Positions 10,201-17,434 of a stretch of 64,000 bases of DNA are shown here, one piece after another (the first letter of the stretch is position 1; every line of letters starts with the position of its first letter). Source of the DNA: JBBQSN01 sp963825505 (GTDB taxonomy: Bacteria; Actinomycetota; Actinomycetes; Actinomycetales; CAWJMD01); NCBI GenBank assembly GCA_963825505.1, contig CAWGTL010000004.1, positions 496,001 through 560,000 on the forward strand, in the 5' to 3' direction. Under the pieces are notes generated by a model. That model was not told the DNA's origin and did not search any database. It worked only from the letters and a program-made list of their open reading frames with translations. The translations under genes were made by a program, and so were the position numbers.

Positions 10201-10491
10201 CCCGACCTGCGCCAGCCGGGCGGTGACGCGCTCGCGCAGCGCCGCCGCCGCGAGCCGGGACGGCGCCAGCACCAGCACGTTCGAGGGGTCGAGCCCGTCG
10301 CGGGCGACCCGCGCCACCACGGACTCGACCAGCGTCGTGGTCTTGCCGGTGCCGGGTGCGCCCACCAGCACCAACGGACCGGTGCCCGCCCGCCGGGCCA
10401 CGACCTCGGCCTGGACGGCATCGAGCTCCGGCGGCTCCACCTCACCCGCCGGGCGGCGCACGAGGCGCAGCGGCGGGGTGGAGGACGGCAC
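7249..10491 (-). CDS. adnA: AdnA: helicase-like subunit with Fe-S RecB-type nuclease
   Basis: Partner subunit of AdnB, 1080 residues. Walker A is GAPGTGKTTT near residue 45, but the Walker B region reads LVAVDDHHESVE instead of DExxQD, so the motor looks weakened. Motif VI VAVTRATERLVV is present. The C-terminal nuclease has LTGRVDRLEV and VVVDLKTTKYPP. A Cys in KFEGCALRW and a C-x2-C-x5-C set in DCDRCPVRSSCPAQ form the four-Cys pattern that holds an iron-sulfur cluster in AddB-type nucleases. GTG 10491 is the first in-frame start giving the expected N-terminus PSSTPPLRLVRR; upstream frame is non-conserved. It lies 35 bases downstream of the alkyltransferase-like gene, in a likely DUF3152-atl-adnA-adnB operon. 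Confidence 0.9.
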   Translation of the reverse strand: MPSSTPPLRLVRRPAGEVEPPELDAVQAEVVARRAGTGPLVLVGAPGTGKTTTLVESVVARVARDGLDPSNVLVLAPSRLAAAALRERVTARLAQVGPLAVGEPLARTPASYAFGLIRRAAVLAGEPSPRLISGPEQDTVLRELVEGHLAGEGAVPDWPEQVRPALRLSGLRAELRELLMRALERGLDPEDLARMGRQRGRQEWVAAAEVMREYLDVTALRTPGAFDPAGIVDEAASLLAGDADLLAAERSRWRLVAVDDHHESVEATSRLLDQLCGTGSDLLVTGDPDATTGSFRGADPAALTLAADRHPQRDGTPAPVRVLPTRWRSGPATTVVSGRVAASIGGSGGEVVARRGAAPGRERDAVEVTVLGSANAQSAYVAGLLRRAHVTEGVPWGEMAVLVRSGGRTVGLRRALSAAGVPVGAATAEAPVRDEPAVRPLLLAVQACLRPDLLDAATAADLITSPVGGADALGLRRLRQDLLAAERAAGGARASDALLVDALLDPTEAVRGRGGPEPLQRAAATLAAGRAVVAASTAASGPSAEELLWAIWSASGLAERWRRSALAGGRRGRRSDRDLDAVVALFEAAARFGERLPGSGAAAFVETLAQQEVPADTLAERAPQHDTVALLTPQAAVGREWRLVVVADVQDGVWPDTRLRGSVLGAPDLVDAVAGIDHDPGARVRAARLAVQHDELRMLHVAVTRATERLVVTAVRDADEVPSPYLDLVDPLPDGVDERPTSRVPRPTTLRAVVSDLRSRLLQAISSGNDALVGELAALLARLAEEDVPGADPGQWYGTAPLSDDRPLQAEGVPVAVSPSAIEKFEGCALRWLLETSGGRDGSAGTAAGIGSLLHDLAHELAPRAAELEGAALQAELERELERRWPSLGLEGWVGRKEQARARAMVRLLTGYLQQGAPALVGTELDVRVEIGRAVLTGRVDRLEVDASGRPVVVDLKTTKYPPTNDTVAQNPQLGAYQLAVQHGAFDRLDAVGENEPGGAALVHLGHGAASPRVQPQPALAQAADPGWAAAMVARAADGMAAAAFPARVSADCDRCPVRSSCPAQPEGGRLEPPGARDGS

Positions 10492-10526
10492 GCACCGATC
10501 CCACCACAGCGCGCCGACAGCGCGGC

Positions 10527-10835
10527 CTAGGTGCCGCGACCGTCCCACCGGGCGCGCGCCAGGTCGACCCGCAGCCCGTCCGGGCGCAGCGGGGTGCGCT
10601 CGGCGCGGTAGCGGCGCAGCGCCTCGGTCTCGTGCCCCTGCGGCGGCAGGCCGCCGGCCCGCAGCACCCGCCACCACGGGACGTCCGACCCGTAGGCCGC
10701 CATCACCGAGCCGACGCCGCGCGGTCCCCCGCGGCCCACCAGCTCCGCGACGTCGCCGTAGGTGAGCACGCGCCCGGGCGGGATCTGCTCCACCAGGTCG
10801 AGCACCGCCTCGGCCAGCTCGCTGGGGATCCTCAC
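10527..10835 (-). CDS. Alkyltransferase-like protein (MGMT family, ATL)
   Basis: 102-residue DNA-binding protein of the O6-alkylguanine-DNA alkyltransferase family. The region matching the PCHRV active site of MGMT reads PWWRV, with Trp in place of the methyl-accepting Cys. Such ATL proteins bind O6-alkylguanine and flag it for nucleotide excision repair rather than reversing it (known for E. coli YbaZ and yeast Atl1). The DNA-binding helix-turn-helix segment and RGGPRGVGSVMAA are present. Ends 35 bases before adnA, so it probably shares an mRNA with the repair helicase-nuclease. The upstream DUF3152 gene ends 10 bases before its ATG. Confidence 0.85.
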   Translation of the reverse strand: MRIPSELAEAVLDLVEQIPPGRVLTYGDVAELVGRGGPRGVGSVMAAYGSDVPWWRVLRAGGLPPQGHETEALRRYRAERTPLRPDGLRVDLARARWDGRGT

Positions 10836-10845
10836 GCGCCCGCTC

Positions 10846-11640
10846 TCACGGGTAGGGCCAGGAGTTCCTGGTGCAGCCGTCCAGGCCCTTGGTCTGCTGC
10901 ATCATCACCGGCGCGAGCGCACCCGCGCCGGGGCACGAGACGTGGCCCTTGCCGAGGAAGTGGCCGACCTCGTGGTTCACCAGGTAGCGGCGGTAGGCGG
11001 TGAGGTCGTCGGCGTACTCGGGGATGCCGTTCACCCACCGGTAGAAGGTGAGCACGGACCGGTTCCCGTTGCGGCAGGACAGCTTCCCGTACGTGACCAA
11101 CGGCTTGCAGAGGCGGTCCGTGAGCGCCGGGCTGGCGAGCACCACCGTGACGTCGGCGGCGGCGCCGTCGCCGGTGCGGGCGAAGGTGTAGCCCTCGTGC
11201 GGCCAGCCGCGCGGGTCGTTCAGGGTGGCGAGGACGAACGCCGCGAACGCCTCGCCGTCCGCCGGGACGCCGCCCTCGACCGCGACGGCGACGGTGATCT
11301 CATCGGTCCCCGGACCAGGTGCTGCCGCGCTGCCGGGCACGACGACCGGCTCGCCGTCGCCGGAGTCGGGGACCTCGCGCGAGAGCAGGCCCGCGAGCTC
11401 GTCCGGCGTCGGCTCGGCCGGCGCGGTCGTCGTGGGGACGGCCGACGTGGTCGGCGCGGCGGTGGTCGTGGGCGGCGCAGCGGCGGACGTGGCGCCGTCG
11501 CCGACCGGCCCGGTGGGGCCGGAGGTGACCGCGGCCGAGGTGGACGGGCCGTCGGGGGCCGCCGGGCCGCACGCCGCGAGCACGGCGACGGCCACCAGGA
11601 GCGCCGCCGCCGGCACGGCCGACCGCCTCCGTCCCCTCAC
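10846..11640 (-). CDS. DUF3152 lipoprotein, metzincin-like metalloprotease
   Basis: 264-residue exported protein. The signal sequence ends in the lipobox LAAC (Cys24), so it should be a membrane-anchored lipoprotein. A Pro/Thr/Ala-rich linker of about 70 residues follows, then a globular domain ending with NHEVGHFLGKGH. This matches HExxHxxGxxH exactly, the metzincin zinc site with three His ligands, and a PVMMQQ segment downstream could be the Met-turn. Four Cys near the C-terminus may form disulfides. Family DUF3152 is common in actinobacteria and sits near the same repair genes in M. tuberculosis. GTG 11640 is chosen because it places the basic n-region MRGRRRS directly before the hydrophobic core; a longer open frame would run into the divergent tetR promoter. 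Substrate unknown. Confidence 0.82.
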   Translation of the reverse strand: MRGRRRSAVPAAALLVAVAVLAACGPAAPDGPSTSAAVTSGPTGPVGDGATSAAAPPTTTAAPTTSAVPTTTAPAEPTPDELAGLLSREVPDSGDGEPVVVPGSAAAPGPGTDEITVAVAVEGGVPADGEAFAAFVLATLNDPRGWPHEGYTFARTGDGAAADVTVVLASPALTDRLCKPLVTYGKLSCRNGNRSVLTFYRWVNGIPEYADDLTAYRRYLVNHEVGHFLGKGHVSCPGAGALAPVMMQQTKGLDGCTRNSWPYP

Positions 11641-11721
11641 CCGCCGAGCATGGCACGGGCAACCCGGCAGACTCGGCAGCGACGTGCGGCCCCGTCGAGC
11701 CGCGCGCGGGCTACCGGTGGG

Positions 11722-11734
11722 TATGGTTCGGACC
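11722..11734 (+). promoter_or_regulatory. Leaderless -10 box of the TetR gene
   Basis: TATGGT (11722-11727) plus a 7-base spacer TCGGACC precedes ATG 11735. This favours the second of two in-frame ATGs (11723 and 11735), since 11723 lies inside the box. Confidence 0.55.
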
Positions 11735-12385
11735 ATGCCGGCCCAGCCCAGCACGCAGGACGCACGGTCCCGCTCCGCGCGGCTGCCGCGCAGCGCCCGG
11801 CGTGCCCAGCTGCTCCTCGCCGCGCAGGAGGTCTTCGTCGAGAACGGCTACCACGCGGCGGCCATGGACGACATCGCCGACCGCGCCGGGGTGAGCAAGC
11901 CCGTTCTCTACCAGCACTTCCCGGGCAAGCTGGAGCTGTACCTGGCGATCCTGGACCTGCACAACGGCGAGCTGGTGCAGAGCGTGCGCGCCGCGATGCA
12001 GGCACACAGCGACAACAAGGACCGCGTCGCCGCGGCGATCAACGCCTACTACGAGTTCGTCGACCGCGACGACGCCGCCTTCCGGCTCGTCTTCGAGTCC
12101 GACCTCACCAACGACCGGCTGGTGCGCGACCGGGTCGAGCTCGTCGAGCGCACCGTCTCCGCGGCGATCGCGGACATCATCACCGAGGACGCCGGCCTCG
12201 ACCGCGCCGAGGCCGAGCTGCTCGGGGTGGCCCTCACCGGCATGGCCCAGGTGAGCGCGCGCGCCTGGCTGCAGGGCGAGCGCAGGATCCCGCGCGAGCA
12301 GGCGGCCGCGCTGATCGCGCAGCTCGGCTGGCGCGGCATCGGCGCCTTCCCCCGGGCGGGGAAGGACGAGGAACAGCAGGACTGA
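11735..12385 (+). CDS. TetR/AcrR-family transcriptional regulator
   Basis: 216-residue DNA-binding repressor. N-terminal helix-turn-helix is typical: RRAQLLLAAQEVFVENGY, then MDDIADRAGVSKPVLYQHFP within residues 25-70. The C-terminal ligand-binding domain includes AFRLVFESDLTNDRLVRDR. Homologous to the conserved TetR gene that precedes the DUF3107 gene in mycobacteria (Rv3208-Rv3208A). The DUF3107 gene follows 77 bases downstream in the same direction. The start at 11735 is preferred over 11723 because of the -10 box. Target genes are unknown; no clear palindrome is visible in its own promoter. Confidence 0.85.
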   Translation: MPAQPSTQDARSRSARLPRSARRAQLLLAAQEVFVENGYHAAAMDDIADRAGVSKPVLYQHFPGKLELYLAILDLHNGELVQSVRAAMQAHSDNKDRVAAAINAYYEFVDRDDAAFRLVFESDLTNDRLVRDRVELVERTVSAAIADIITEDAGLDRAEAELLGVALTGMAQVSARAWLQGERRIPREQAAALIAQLGWRGIGAFPRAGKDEEQQD

Positions 12386-12462
12386 GGTCCGACGTTGGAC
12401 CGAGCAGATCGCAGACGAACGCAGCGCACGACGAACGCATCGACGAACCGGAAGGAAGTGCC

Positions 12463-12684
12463 GTGGAGGTCAAGATCGGGGTCCAGCACGTGACCCGCGA
12501 GCTGGTGCTGGAGTCCAGCCAGTCCGCCGCCGAGGTCCAGGCCGCCGTCGCGGCGGCCGTGGGGGGCTCCCCGACGCTGGAGCTCACCGACGACAAGGGC
12601 CGGGTCCTGGTGGTCCCGTCCGCGTCCATCGCGTACGTCGAGATCGGGGTCGAGGAGTCGCGCCGGGTGGGCTTCGGCTCCTGA
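12463..12684 (+). CDS. DUF3107 family small protein
   Basis: 73-residue acidic protein (MEVKIGVQHVTRELVLESSQ at the start) belonging to the actinobacterial DUF3107 family (Rv3208A in M. tuberculosis). Likely a small beta/alpha fold; the conserved core is KGRVLVVPSASIAYVEIG. Function unknown. GTG 12463 is preceded by a strong GGAAGGAAG ribosome binding site with about five bases spacing, unlike the leaderless start of tetR upstream, so it has its own leader (12386-12462). Cytoplasmic, no signal sequence. Confidence 0.82.
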   Translation: MEVKIGVQHVTRELVLESSQSAAEVQAAVAAAVGGSPTLELTDDKGRVLVVPSASIAYVEIGVEESRRVGFGS

Positions 12685-12821
12685 GCCGTCCCGCGCGTCG
12701 AGATGCGCGTGGCCACCGGCAATGGGAACGTTCCACCGCACGGATCGCACTACACGGACACGACACACCGCGTCGGGTCCATCGCCTGCGGGGGGAACAG
12801 ACCCCCGAGAAGGGATGCGCA

Positions 12822-13106
12822 GTGGGCACCATCATCGGCACCATCATCTTCGGGGCGGTCATCGGGGCGCTGGCACGGCTGGTGCTCCCCGGCAAGCAGA
12901 ACATCAGCATCGTGATGACGATCGTCCTCGGCGTCATCGGGGCGCTGATCGGCTACTTCCTCTGGGGCCTCATCAGCGGTGACGGCTTCACGATCGACAG
13001 CACGACCGGCGGGATCGACTGGATCCGCTGGATCATCTCGATCGTGGTCGCCGCGATCCTGGTCTCCCTGTACGCGGGGACCGCGGGACGTCGCTCGATC
13101 CGCTGA
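12822..13106 (+). CDS. GlsB/YeaQ/YmgE-family stress membrane protein
   Basis: 94-residue integral membrane protein with three hydrophobic segments (about residues 3-22, 29-48 and 64-83) and the family motif GAVIGALARLVLPGKQ. The transglycosylase-associated/GlsB family is induced by general stress in many bacteria; its mechanism is unknown. GTG 12822 follows a GAGAAGGGA ribosome binding site. Its 137-base upstream region contains a palindrome GGAACGTTCC at about 12724, possibly regulatory. A strong hairpin terminator lies just after the stop. Confidence 0.85.
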   Translation: MGTIIGTIIFGAVIGALARLVLPGKQNISIVMTIVLGVIGALIGYFLWGLISGDGFTIDSTTGGIDWIRWIISIVVAAILVSLYAGTAGRRSIR

Positions 13107-13121
13107 CCCGGCAGCACGACC

Positions 13122-13161
13122 ACTGACGGCCGCGACCCCCACGGGGGGCGCGGCCGTCAGT
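13122..13161. terminator. Bidirectional hairpin terminator
   Basis: ACTGACGGCCGCG (13122-13134) and its exact complement CGCGGCCGTCAGT (13149-13161) form a 13-base-pair stem, with C5/G5 able to pair inside the loop. It lies between two convergent genes (stops at 13106 and 13174) and can serve both. Confidence 0.8.
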
Positions 13162-13173
13162 CGTCTCGGGCCG

Positions 13174-13599
13174 TCAGTCGTCGACCGGGCCGCGCAGCCG
13201 CTTGTCCTGGCCGCGACGGCGCTTGGCGTCGAGCCGACGCTCGGTGGACCCGCGGGTGGGCCGGGTGGCGCGACGTGCGGGTGGCGGCGGAGCCAGCAGC
13301 TCGCGCAGGCGCTCGGCGAGCCGGTCGCGGGCCGCCACCCGGTTGCGGCGCTGGGCGCGGTGCTCGGACGCGGTGGCGACCAGCACCGGATCGGGTGCGC
13401 GCCGCAGGGCGCGCTCGCGCTGGGCGTCGGTGAGCCCCGGGACCGAGCGCAGGTCGAGCTCGAGCTCGACCCGGCTGTCGGCGGTGTTCACCGACTGCCC
13501 GCCGGGCCCGGACGAGCGGGAGAACCGCTCCACCAGGTCGGACCCGGGCACGACCAGCCCGTCCGGCAGACCGGGGCCTGACGGCACCACGAGGTCCAC
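13174..13599 (-). CDS. arfB: ArfB/YaeJ-type peptidyl-tRNA hydrolase (ribosome rescue)
   Basis: 141-residue release-factor homologue that hydrolyses peptidyl-tRNA on stalled ribosomes. The catalytic GGQ motif is at residues 33-35 within RSSGPGGQSVN. The Lys/Arg-rich C-terminal tail (DAKRRRGQDKRLRGP), needed to enter the empty mRNA channel, is present. GTG 13599 gives the compact MDLVVPSGPG N-terminus and has a strong GGAGGG site six bases upstream; the longer open frame has neither. Monocistronic, convergent with the stress membrane gene across a shared terminator. Confidence 0.9.
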   Translation of the reverse strand: MDLVVPSGPGLPDGLVVPGSDLVERFSRSSGPGGQSVNTADSRVELELDLRSVPGLTDAQRERALRRAPDPVLVATASEHRAQRRNRVAARDRLAERLRELLAPPPPARRATRPTRGSTERRLDAKRRRGQDKRLRGPVDD

Positions 13600-13706
13600 G
13601 CACCCTCCTGCCGTCGAGGTCGCCCGGCCAGGGTCGGCCGCGAGATGCTGGGACCACAGTCTGGCGGAGACCGCCCGCCACCGACGCACCGGCCCGGAGG
13701 ATCGTC

Positions 13707-14093
13707 ATGAGCCGCATCGGGCCGCAGATCGAGTTCTCCTCGACCGCGTTCCCGCCGTGCGAGCAGGACCAGCAGCTGGTGAACCACGAGGCGGTGCACG
13801 GCTACGCGCTCGCGCGGCACGTGGCCGATCGGCTCCCGGCGCGTGGCTTCGAGGTGGTGCGGATGGTCGCCGAGGACTGGGGATGGTGGTGCGAGGTGGG
13901 TAACCCGGGCTTCGTGCTCGCCTACGGGTGCGCGAGCACGGACCGCGGGCACGACTTCGTCCTGGTCCTCACCCCCGACCGGCCGCGGATCCGGCGCTGG
14001 TTCCGAGTGATCGAGGTCGCGGACCGCGTCGAGGCGCTGCACGCGGCGATCCGCGCGATCCTCGCCGAGAGCGAGGGGACGCTCAGGCCGTGA
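13707..14093 (+). CDS. Conserved hypothetical protein, Trp-rich
   Basis: 128-residue cytoplasmic protein that I do not recognise. Distinctive segments are MVAEDWGWWCEVGNPGF (a cluster of four Trp with a Cys) and a C-terminal helix ADRVEALHAAIRAILAES. No signal peptide or membrane segment. ATG 13707 has a GGAGG site six bases upstream. Its stop overlaps the convergent ferritin-like gene by 11 bases. Codon use matches neighbours, so there is no sign of recent transfer. Confidence 0.7.
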   Translation: MSRIGPQIEFSSTAFPPCEQDQQLVNHEAVHGYALARHVADRLPARGFEVVRMVAEDWGWWCEVGNPGFVLAYGCASTDRGHDFVLVLTPDRPRIRRWFRVIEVADRVEALHAAIRAILAESEGTLRP

Positions 14094-14748
14094 GCCCCAG
14101 GCGGGCCATCCGCGCGGTGTGGGCCTCGGTGAGCCGGCTGAACATCCGACCGATCTCGAGCAGGTCGGCCCCGCCACCGCCCTCGCCCCTCACGAGCAGG
14201 TCGGCGAGCGCGTCGCGGTCGGCCGCCACCCGCTGGGCCTGGCTGAGGGCCTCGCCGACGAGCCGGCGCCCCCACAGCGCGAGCCGGCCCGCCACCCGCG
14301 GGTCGCGCTCGATCGCGGCGGTCACGGCGCGCTCGACGAAGTCGGCGTGCCCGGTGTCGTCGAGGACCTCGTGGACCAGGTCGCGGGTGCCGGCGTCGAC
14401 GTACTGCGCGACCTCGCGGTAGAAGTCGGTCGACAGCCCCTCGCCGACGTAGGCCTTCACCAGGCCCTCCAGCCAGTCGGCCGGCGCGGTGCGGGCGTGG
14501 AAGGCGTCGATCGCGGCGACGAACGGCGCCATCGCCTCCTCGGGGTCGGCGCCGATCTCCTTCAGCCGCGCCACGAGGGTCTCGAAGTGCGCGAACTCGG
14601 TGACGGCGATGCGCCCGAGCCGGGCCTTGTCGCGCACGGTCGGCGCCAGCTCGGCGTCCTCGGCGACCCGGACGAAGGCGGTGAGCGCGCCGTAGGCGAG
14701 CACCCCCAGCAGGTCGGTGACGGACGGGTCCGCACGGTGCTCGCTCAC
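14083..14748 (-). CDS. Ferritin-like-fold protein (DUF, Rv3210c-type)
   Basis: 221-residue, all-helical protein of the ferritin-like superfamily found upstream of rhlE in actinobacteria. Candidate metal-ligand motifs are EFAHFETL in the first half and EVLDDTGHADFVERA in the second, both of the ExxH type of diiron four-helix bundles, but whether metal binds is not known. The GTG start at 14748 follows a -10 box TAGGGT with a 7-base spacer, so the mRNA should be leaderless. Divergent from rhlE, whose start lies 166 bases away. Confidence 0.72.
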   Translation of the reverse strand: MSEHRADPSVTDLLGVLAYGALTAFVRVAEDAELAPTVRDKARLGRIAVTEFAHFETLVARLKEIGADPEEAMAPFVAAIDAFHARTAPADWLEGLVKAYVGEGLSTDFYREVAQYVDAGTRDLVHEVLDDTGHADFVERAVTAAIERDPRVAGRLALWGRRLVGEALSQAQRVAADRDALADLLVRGEGGGGADLLEIGRMFSRLTEAHTARMARLGLTA

Positions 14749-14761
14749 GTGCCGAACCCTA
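14749..14761 (-). promoter_or_regulatory. Leaderless -10 box of the ferritin-like gene
   Basis: Minus-strand TAGGGT (14756-14761) and 7-base spacer TCGGCAC before GTG 14748; nearly the same sequence as the tetR promoter (TATGGT, TCGGACC). Confidence 0.55.
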
Positions 14762-14914
14762 GCGACGACCGCACCCGGGTACACTGGCACCGTTCAACGG
14801 TTGACCGGTCGTGGGAAGCGTCCGGCTACCGACCGATGCGGAGCGGCCCGCTCTCGACCCCGGTCAGCCCGGACGAGTGTGCGTGAGGCCCCGCCAGATA
14901 CCGATGAGGTATGC

Positions 14915-16687
14915 GTGACCCTCTCTGACCCCACCCTGTCCTCGCTCGAGCCCACCGCCGAGGAGATCGCCGCGGCCACCGACGCGATCGAGGTGATCGA
15001 CGCCGCGGACGTCGAGCCCGTCGCCCCGGACAAGACCTTCGCCGACTTCGGCGTCGAGGCGAGCATCTGCGAGGCGCTGGCCGAGGCCGGCATCGTGCAC
15101 CCGTTCCCGATCCAGGCGATGACGCTGCCCGTGGCCCTGCAGGCCCACGACATCATCGGCCAGGCCAAGACCGGCACCGGCAAGACCCTCGGCTTCGGCA
15201 TCCCCGCCCTGATGGCCGTCCGCGGCCCGGGCGAGGACGGCTGGGACCAGCTCGCCGACCCGGGCAAGCCGCAGGCGCTGGTCGTCGTCCCCACCCGCGA
15301 GCTCGCCGTCCAGGTGGCGGGCGACCTCGACCGCGCCAGCTCCAAGCGCTCGGCCCGCGTGCTCACCGTCTACGGCGGGCGGGCGTACGAGCCGCAGGTC
15401 GACGCGCTGAAGCGTGGCGTCGAGGTCGTGGTCGGCACCCCCGGCCGCCTGCTCGACCTGGCCCAGCAGGGTCACCTGCAGCTCGGCCACGCCCGCACCG
15501 TCGTGCTCGACGAGGCCGACGAGATGCTCGACCTCGGCTTCCTGCCGGACGTCGAGCGGCTGCTGTCGATGACCCCGGCCGGACGCCACACGATGCTGTT
15601 CTCGGCCACCATGCCGGGCGCCGTCGTCGCGCTGGCCCGTCGCTACATGACCCAGCCCACCCACATCCGCGCCTCCGAGCCGGACGACGCGGGCGCGATC
15701 GTCAAGGCGATCACCCAGCACGTCTACCGGGCGCACGCGATGGACAAGGTCGAGGTGCTCGCGCGCATCCTGCAGGCCGAGGGCCGCGGGCTGTCCATCG
15801 TCTTCACCCGGACCAAGCGCACCGCCGCCAAGGTGTCCGACGAGCTCATCGACCGCGGCTTCGCGGCCGGTGCGATCCACGGCGACCTCGGTCAGGGTGC
15901 CCGCGAGCAGGCCCTGCGCGCGTTCCGCAACGGCAAGGTCGACGTGCTCGTCGCCACCGACGTCGCCGCGCGCGGTATCGACGTCGACGACGTCACCCAC
16001 GTCGTGAACTACCAGTGCCCCGAGGACGAGAAGATCTACGTCCACCGGATCGGCCGCACCGGCCGCGCCGGCAAGAAGGGCGTGGCGGTCACGTTCGTCG
16101 ACTGGGACGACGTGCCTCGCTGGGGCCTGATCAGCAAGGCGCACGACCTCGGCAAGGCCGACCCGGTGGAGACCTACTCGACCTCGCCGCACCTGTACGC
16201 CGACCTCGACATCCCCGAGGGCACCACGGGCCGCCTCCCCCGCAGCAAGCGCACCCGCGCCGGGCTCGGCGCGGAGGTGCTCGAGGACCTCGGCGAGACC
16301 GGCGGCAGGGGCCGCGACGGCGGTCGCGACAGCCGTGGCGGCCGCGACTCCGGCCGCGGTGGCCGCGACGGCGGCCGTGACAGCGGCCGCGACGGCGGTC
16401 GCGGCGGTCGGAACGGCAGCCGCGAGGGCGGCCGTGACGGCGGTCGCGACAACGCCCGGGACGGCGAGCGTCCCGCCCGCACCCGCAACCGGCGCCGCAC
16501 CCACGGCGGCGAGCCCGTCGAGGCCGGCGCCGGCGCTCCCGCCGCGACCGGCGAGGCGAACGGATCCGGCCCGTCCGCCCCGGCCGGCGAGGCGGGCGAG
16601 GCGGGCGAGGGTCAGCGGCGTCGTCGCCGTCGTCGTCGCTCCGGCGGCTCCGCCGCGTCGGCCGGATCGGCCCCCGCGGCCGACTGA
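14915..16687 (+). CDS. rhlE: DEAD-box RNA helicase RhlE-like with RGG-rich tail
   Basis: 590-residue ATP-dependent RNA helicase, likely in ribosome assembly, RNA decay or cold adaptation. Ordered motifs: Q motif FADFGVEAS with PFPIQ, Walker A AKTGTGKT (84-91), PTRELAVQ, TPGRLLDL, DEAD box near residue 198, SAT, and motif VI HRIGRTGRAG. From about residue 463 the tail is low complexity: repeated Gly-Gly-Arg-Asp units (an RGG-like RNA-binding region), then an Ala/Pro-rich stretch, a run of eight Arg, and a Ser/Ala end. Such tails favour RNA binding and condensate formation. GTG 14915 is in frame after GAGG; an ATG four bases earlier is out of frame. A hairpin terminator follows. Confidence 0.92.
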   Translation: MTLSDPTLSSLEPTAEEIAAATDAIEVIDAADVEPVAPDKTFADFGVEASICEALAEAGIVHPFPIQAMTLPVALQAHDIIGQAKTGTGKTLGFGIPALMAVRGPGEDGWDQLADPGKPQALVVVPTRELAVQVAGDLDRASSKRSARVLTVYGGRAYEPQVDALKRGVEVVVGTPGRLLDLAQQGHLQLGHARTVVLDEADEMLDLGFLPDVERLLSMTPAGRHTMLFSATMPGAVVALARRYMTQPTHIRASEPDDAGAIVKAITQHVYRAHAMDKVEVLARILQAEGRGLSIVFTRTKRTAAKVSDELIDRGFAAGAIHGDLGQGAREQALRAFRNGKVDVLVATDVAARGIDVDDVTHVVNYQCPEDEKIYVHRIGRTGRAGKKGVAVTFVDWDDVPRWGLISKAHDLGKADPVETYSTSPHLYADLDIPEGTTGRLPRSKRTRAGLGAEVLEDLGETGGRGRDGGRDSRGGRDSGRGGRDGGRDSGRDGGRGGRNGSREGGRDGGRDNARDGERPARTRNRRRTHGGEPVEAGAGAPAATGEANGSGPSAPAGEAGEAGEGQRRRRRRRRSGGSAASAGSAPAAD

Positions 16688-16702
16688 CCGCACGCTCCAC
16701 GC

Positions 16703-16748
16703 ACGACGGAAGGTCCGACCCCCTGCGAGGGGTCGGACCTTCGGTCGT
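16703..16748. terminator. Bidirectional hairpin terminator after rhlE
   Basis: AAGGTCCGACCCC (16710-16722) pairs perfectly with GGGGTCGGACCTT (16729-16741) around a 6-base loop, and the stem extends outward to 16703/16748 with one mismatch. It separates rhlE from the convergent HAAS gene. Confidence 0.85.
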
Positions 16749-16762
16749 CGCGCCGGTGTCGT

Positions 16763-17434
16763 TCAGGCGCTCCGTGAGCCCGGTGCCGCCCGGCGGGAGG
16801 CGCGCCGTGCAAGCACCGTCACCACGACGATCGGCGCGATGACGGCAGCGACCAGCAGGCCGATCGCGAGCCAGTCGGGTCCGCCGGCACCGGTGCACTG
16901 CTCGACGGCCAGGGCCCCGGCGCTCTGGGTGCTCACGCAGCTCTCGACCCGCGCGACGACGACCGTCAGGGCACCGCCGACCACGACGGGCGTGGCGAGA
17001 CCGCCCGGCCAGACCAACGTCGCCCACAGCTTCTCTCGAAAGGTCCACGTCGGGGAGGTCCAGAGCAGCACGACCCCGACGATCCAGCCGATCCCGAAGA
17101 GGAAGCCACCGATCAGCAGGAGGAGCAGTGCCGCGACGTCACGTCCACCGGACCTGCCCGGTGCGCCGGGCCTCGGTCCCTGACCATCGGGGACCGGCGT
17201 GCCCGCCTCGTCAGCCGCGGCAGCGACGATCTCCTCGGGCTCGCCGAGGCGGGCGAGCGCCGCGACGACCGGGTCGACTCCCGGCGGGGTCTGGTCCGCG
17301 TCGGCGAGGCGGGTCGCGATGTGGTCGCGGATCTCGGCCATCAGCTCGGCACGGTGCTCGGGCCGCAGGCCGGCGGCGGCCTCCTCGAGACGCTGGAGGT
17401 AGGCAGTGACGCGCGGGTCGGTCGTCGTCATCAT
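16763..17434 (-). CDS. HAAS-domain (DUF1700-like) membrane protein
   Basis: 223-residue membrane protein. The N-terminal cytosolic part (YLQRLEEAAAGLRPEHRAEL, then EIRDHIATRL and ARLGEPEEIV) is the HAAS signalling domain that typically pairs with PadR regulators. Three to four hydrophobic segments follow (about residues 98-122, 138-160 and 190-212). ATG 17434 overlaps the padR stop in ATGA, so the two are translated together. The family is thought to transmit envelope stress; the exact role is not known. Confidence 0.82.
   Translation of the reverse strand: MMTTTDPRVTAYLQRLEEAAAGLRPEHRAELMAEIRDHIATRLADADQTPPGVDPVVAALARLGEPEEIVAAAADEAGTPVPDGQGPRPGAPGRSGGRDVAALLLLLIGGFLFGIGWIVGVVLLWTSPTWTFREKLWATLVWPGGLATPVVVGGALTVVVARVESCVSTQSAGALAVEQCTGAGGPDWLAIGLLVAAVIAPIVVVTVLARRASRRAAPGSRSA

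Noticed and set aside
11638..11754. Longer N-terminus for the DUF3152 gene (start 11754)
   Set aside because: It would move the signal peptide inward and cover the divergent tetR start. GTG 11640 gives a normal lipoprotein signal.
12720..12760. ECF-type promoter (GGAAC...) before the stress membrane gene
   Set aside because: GGGAACGTTCC is present but no matching -10 at the right spacing was found; only the palindrome is certain.
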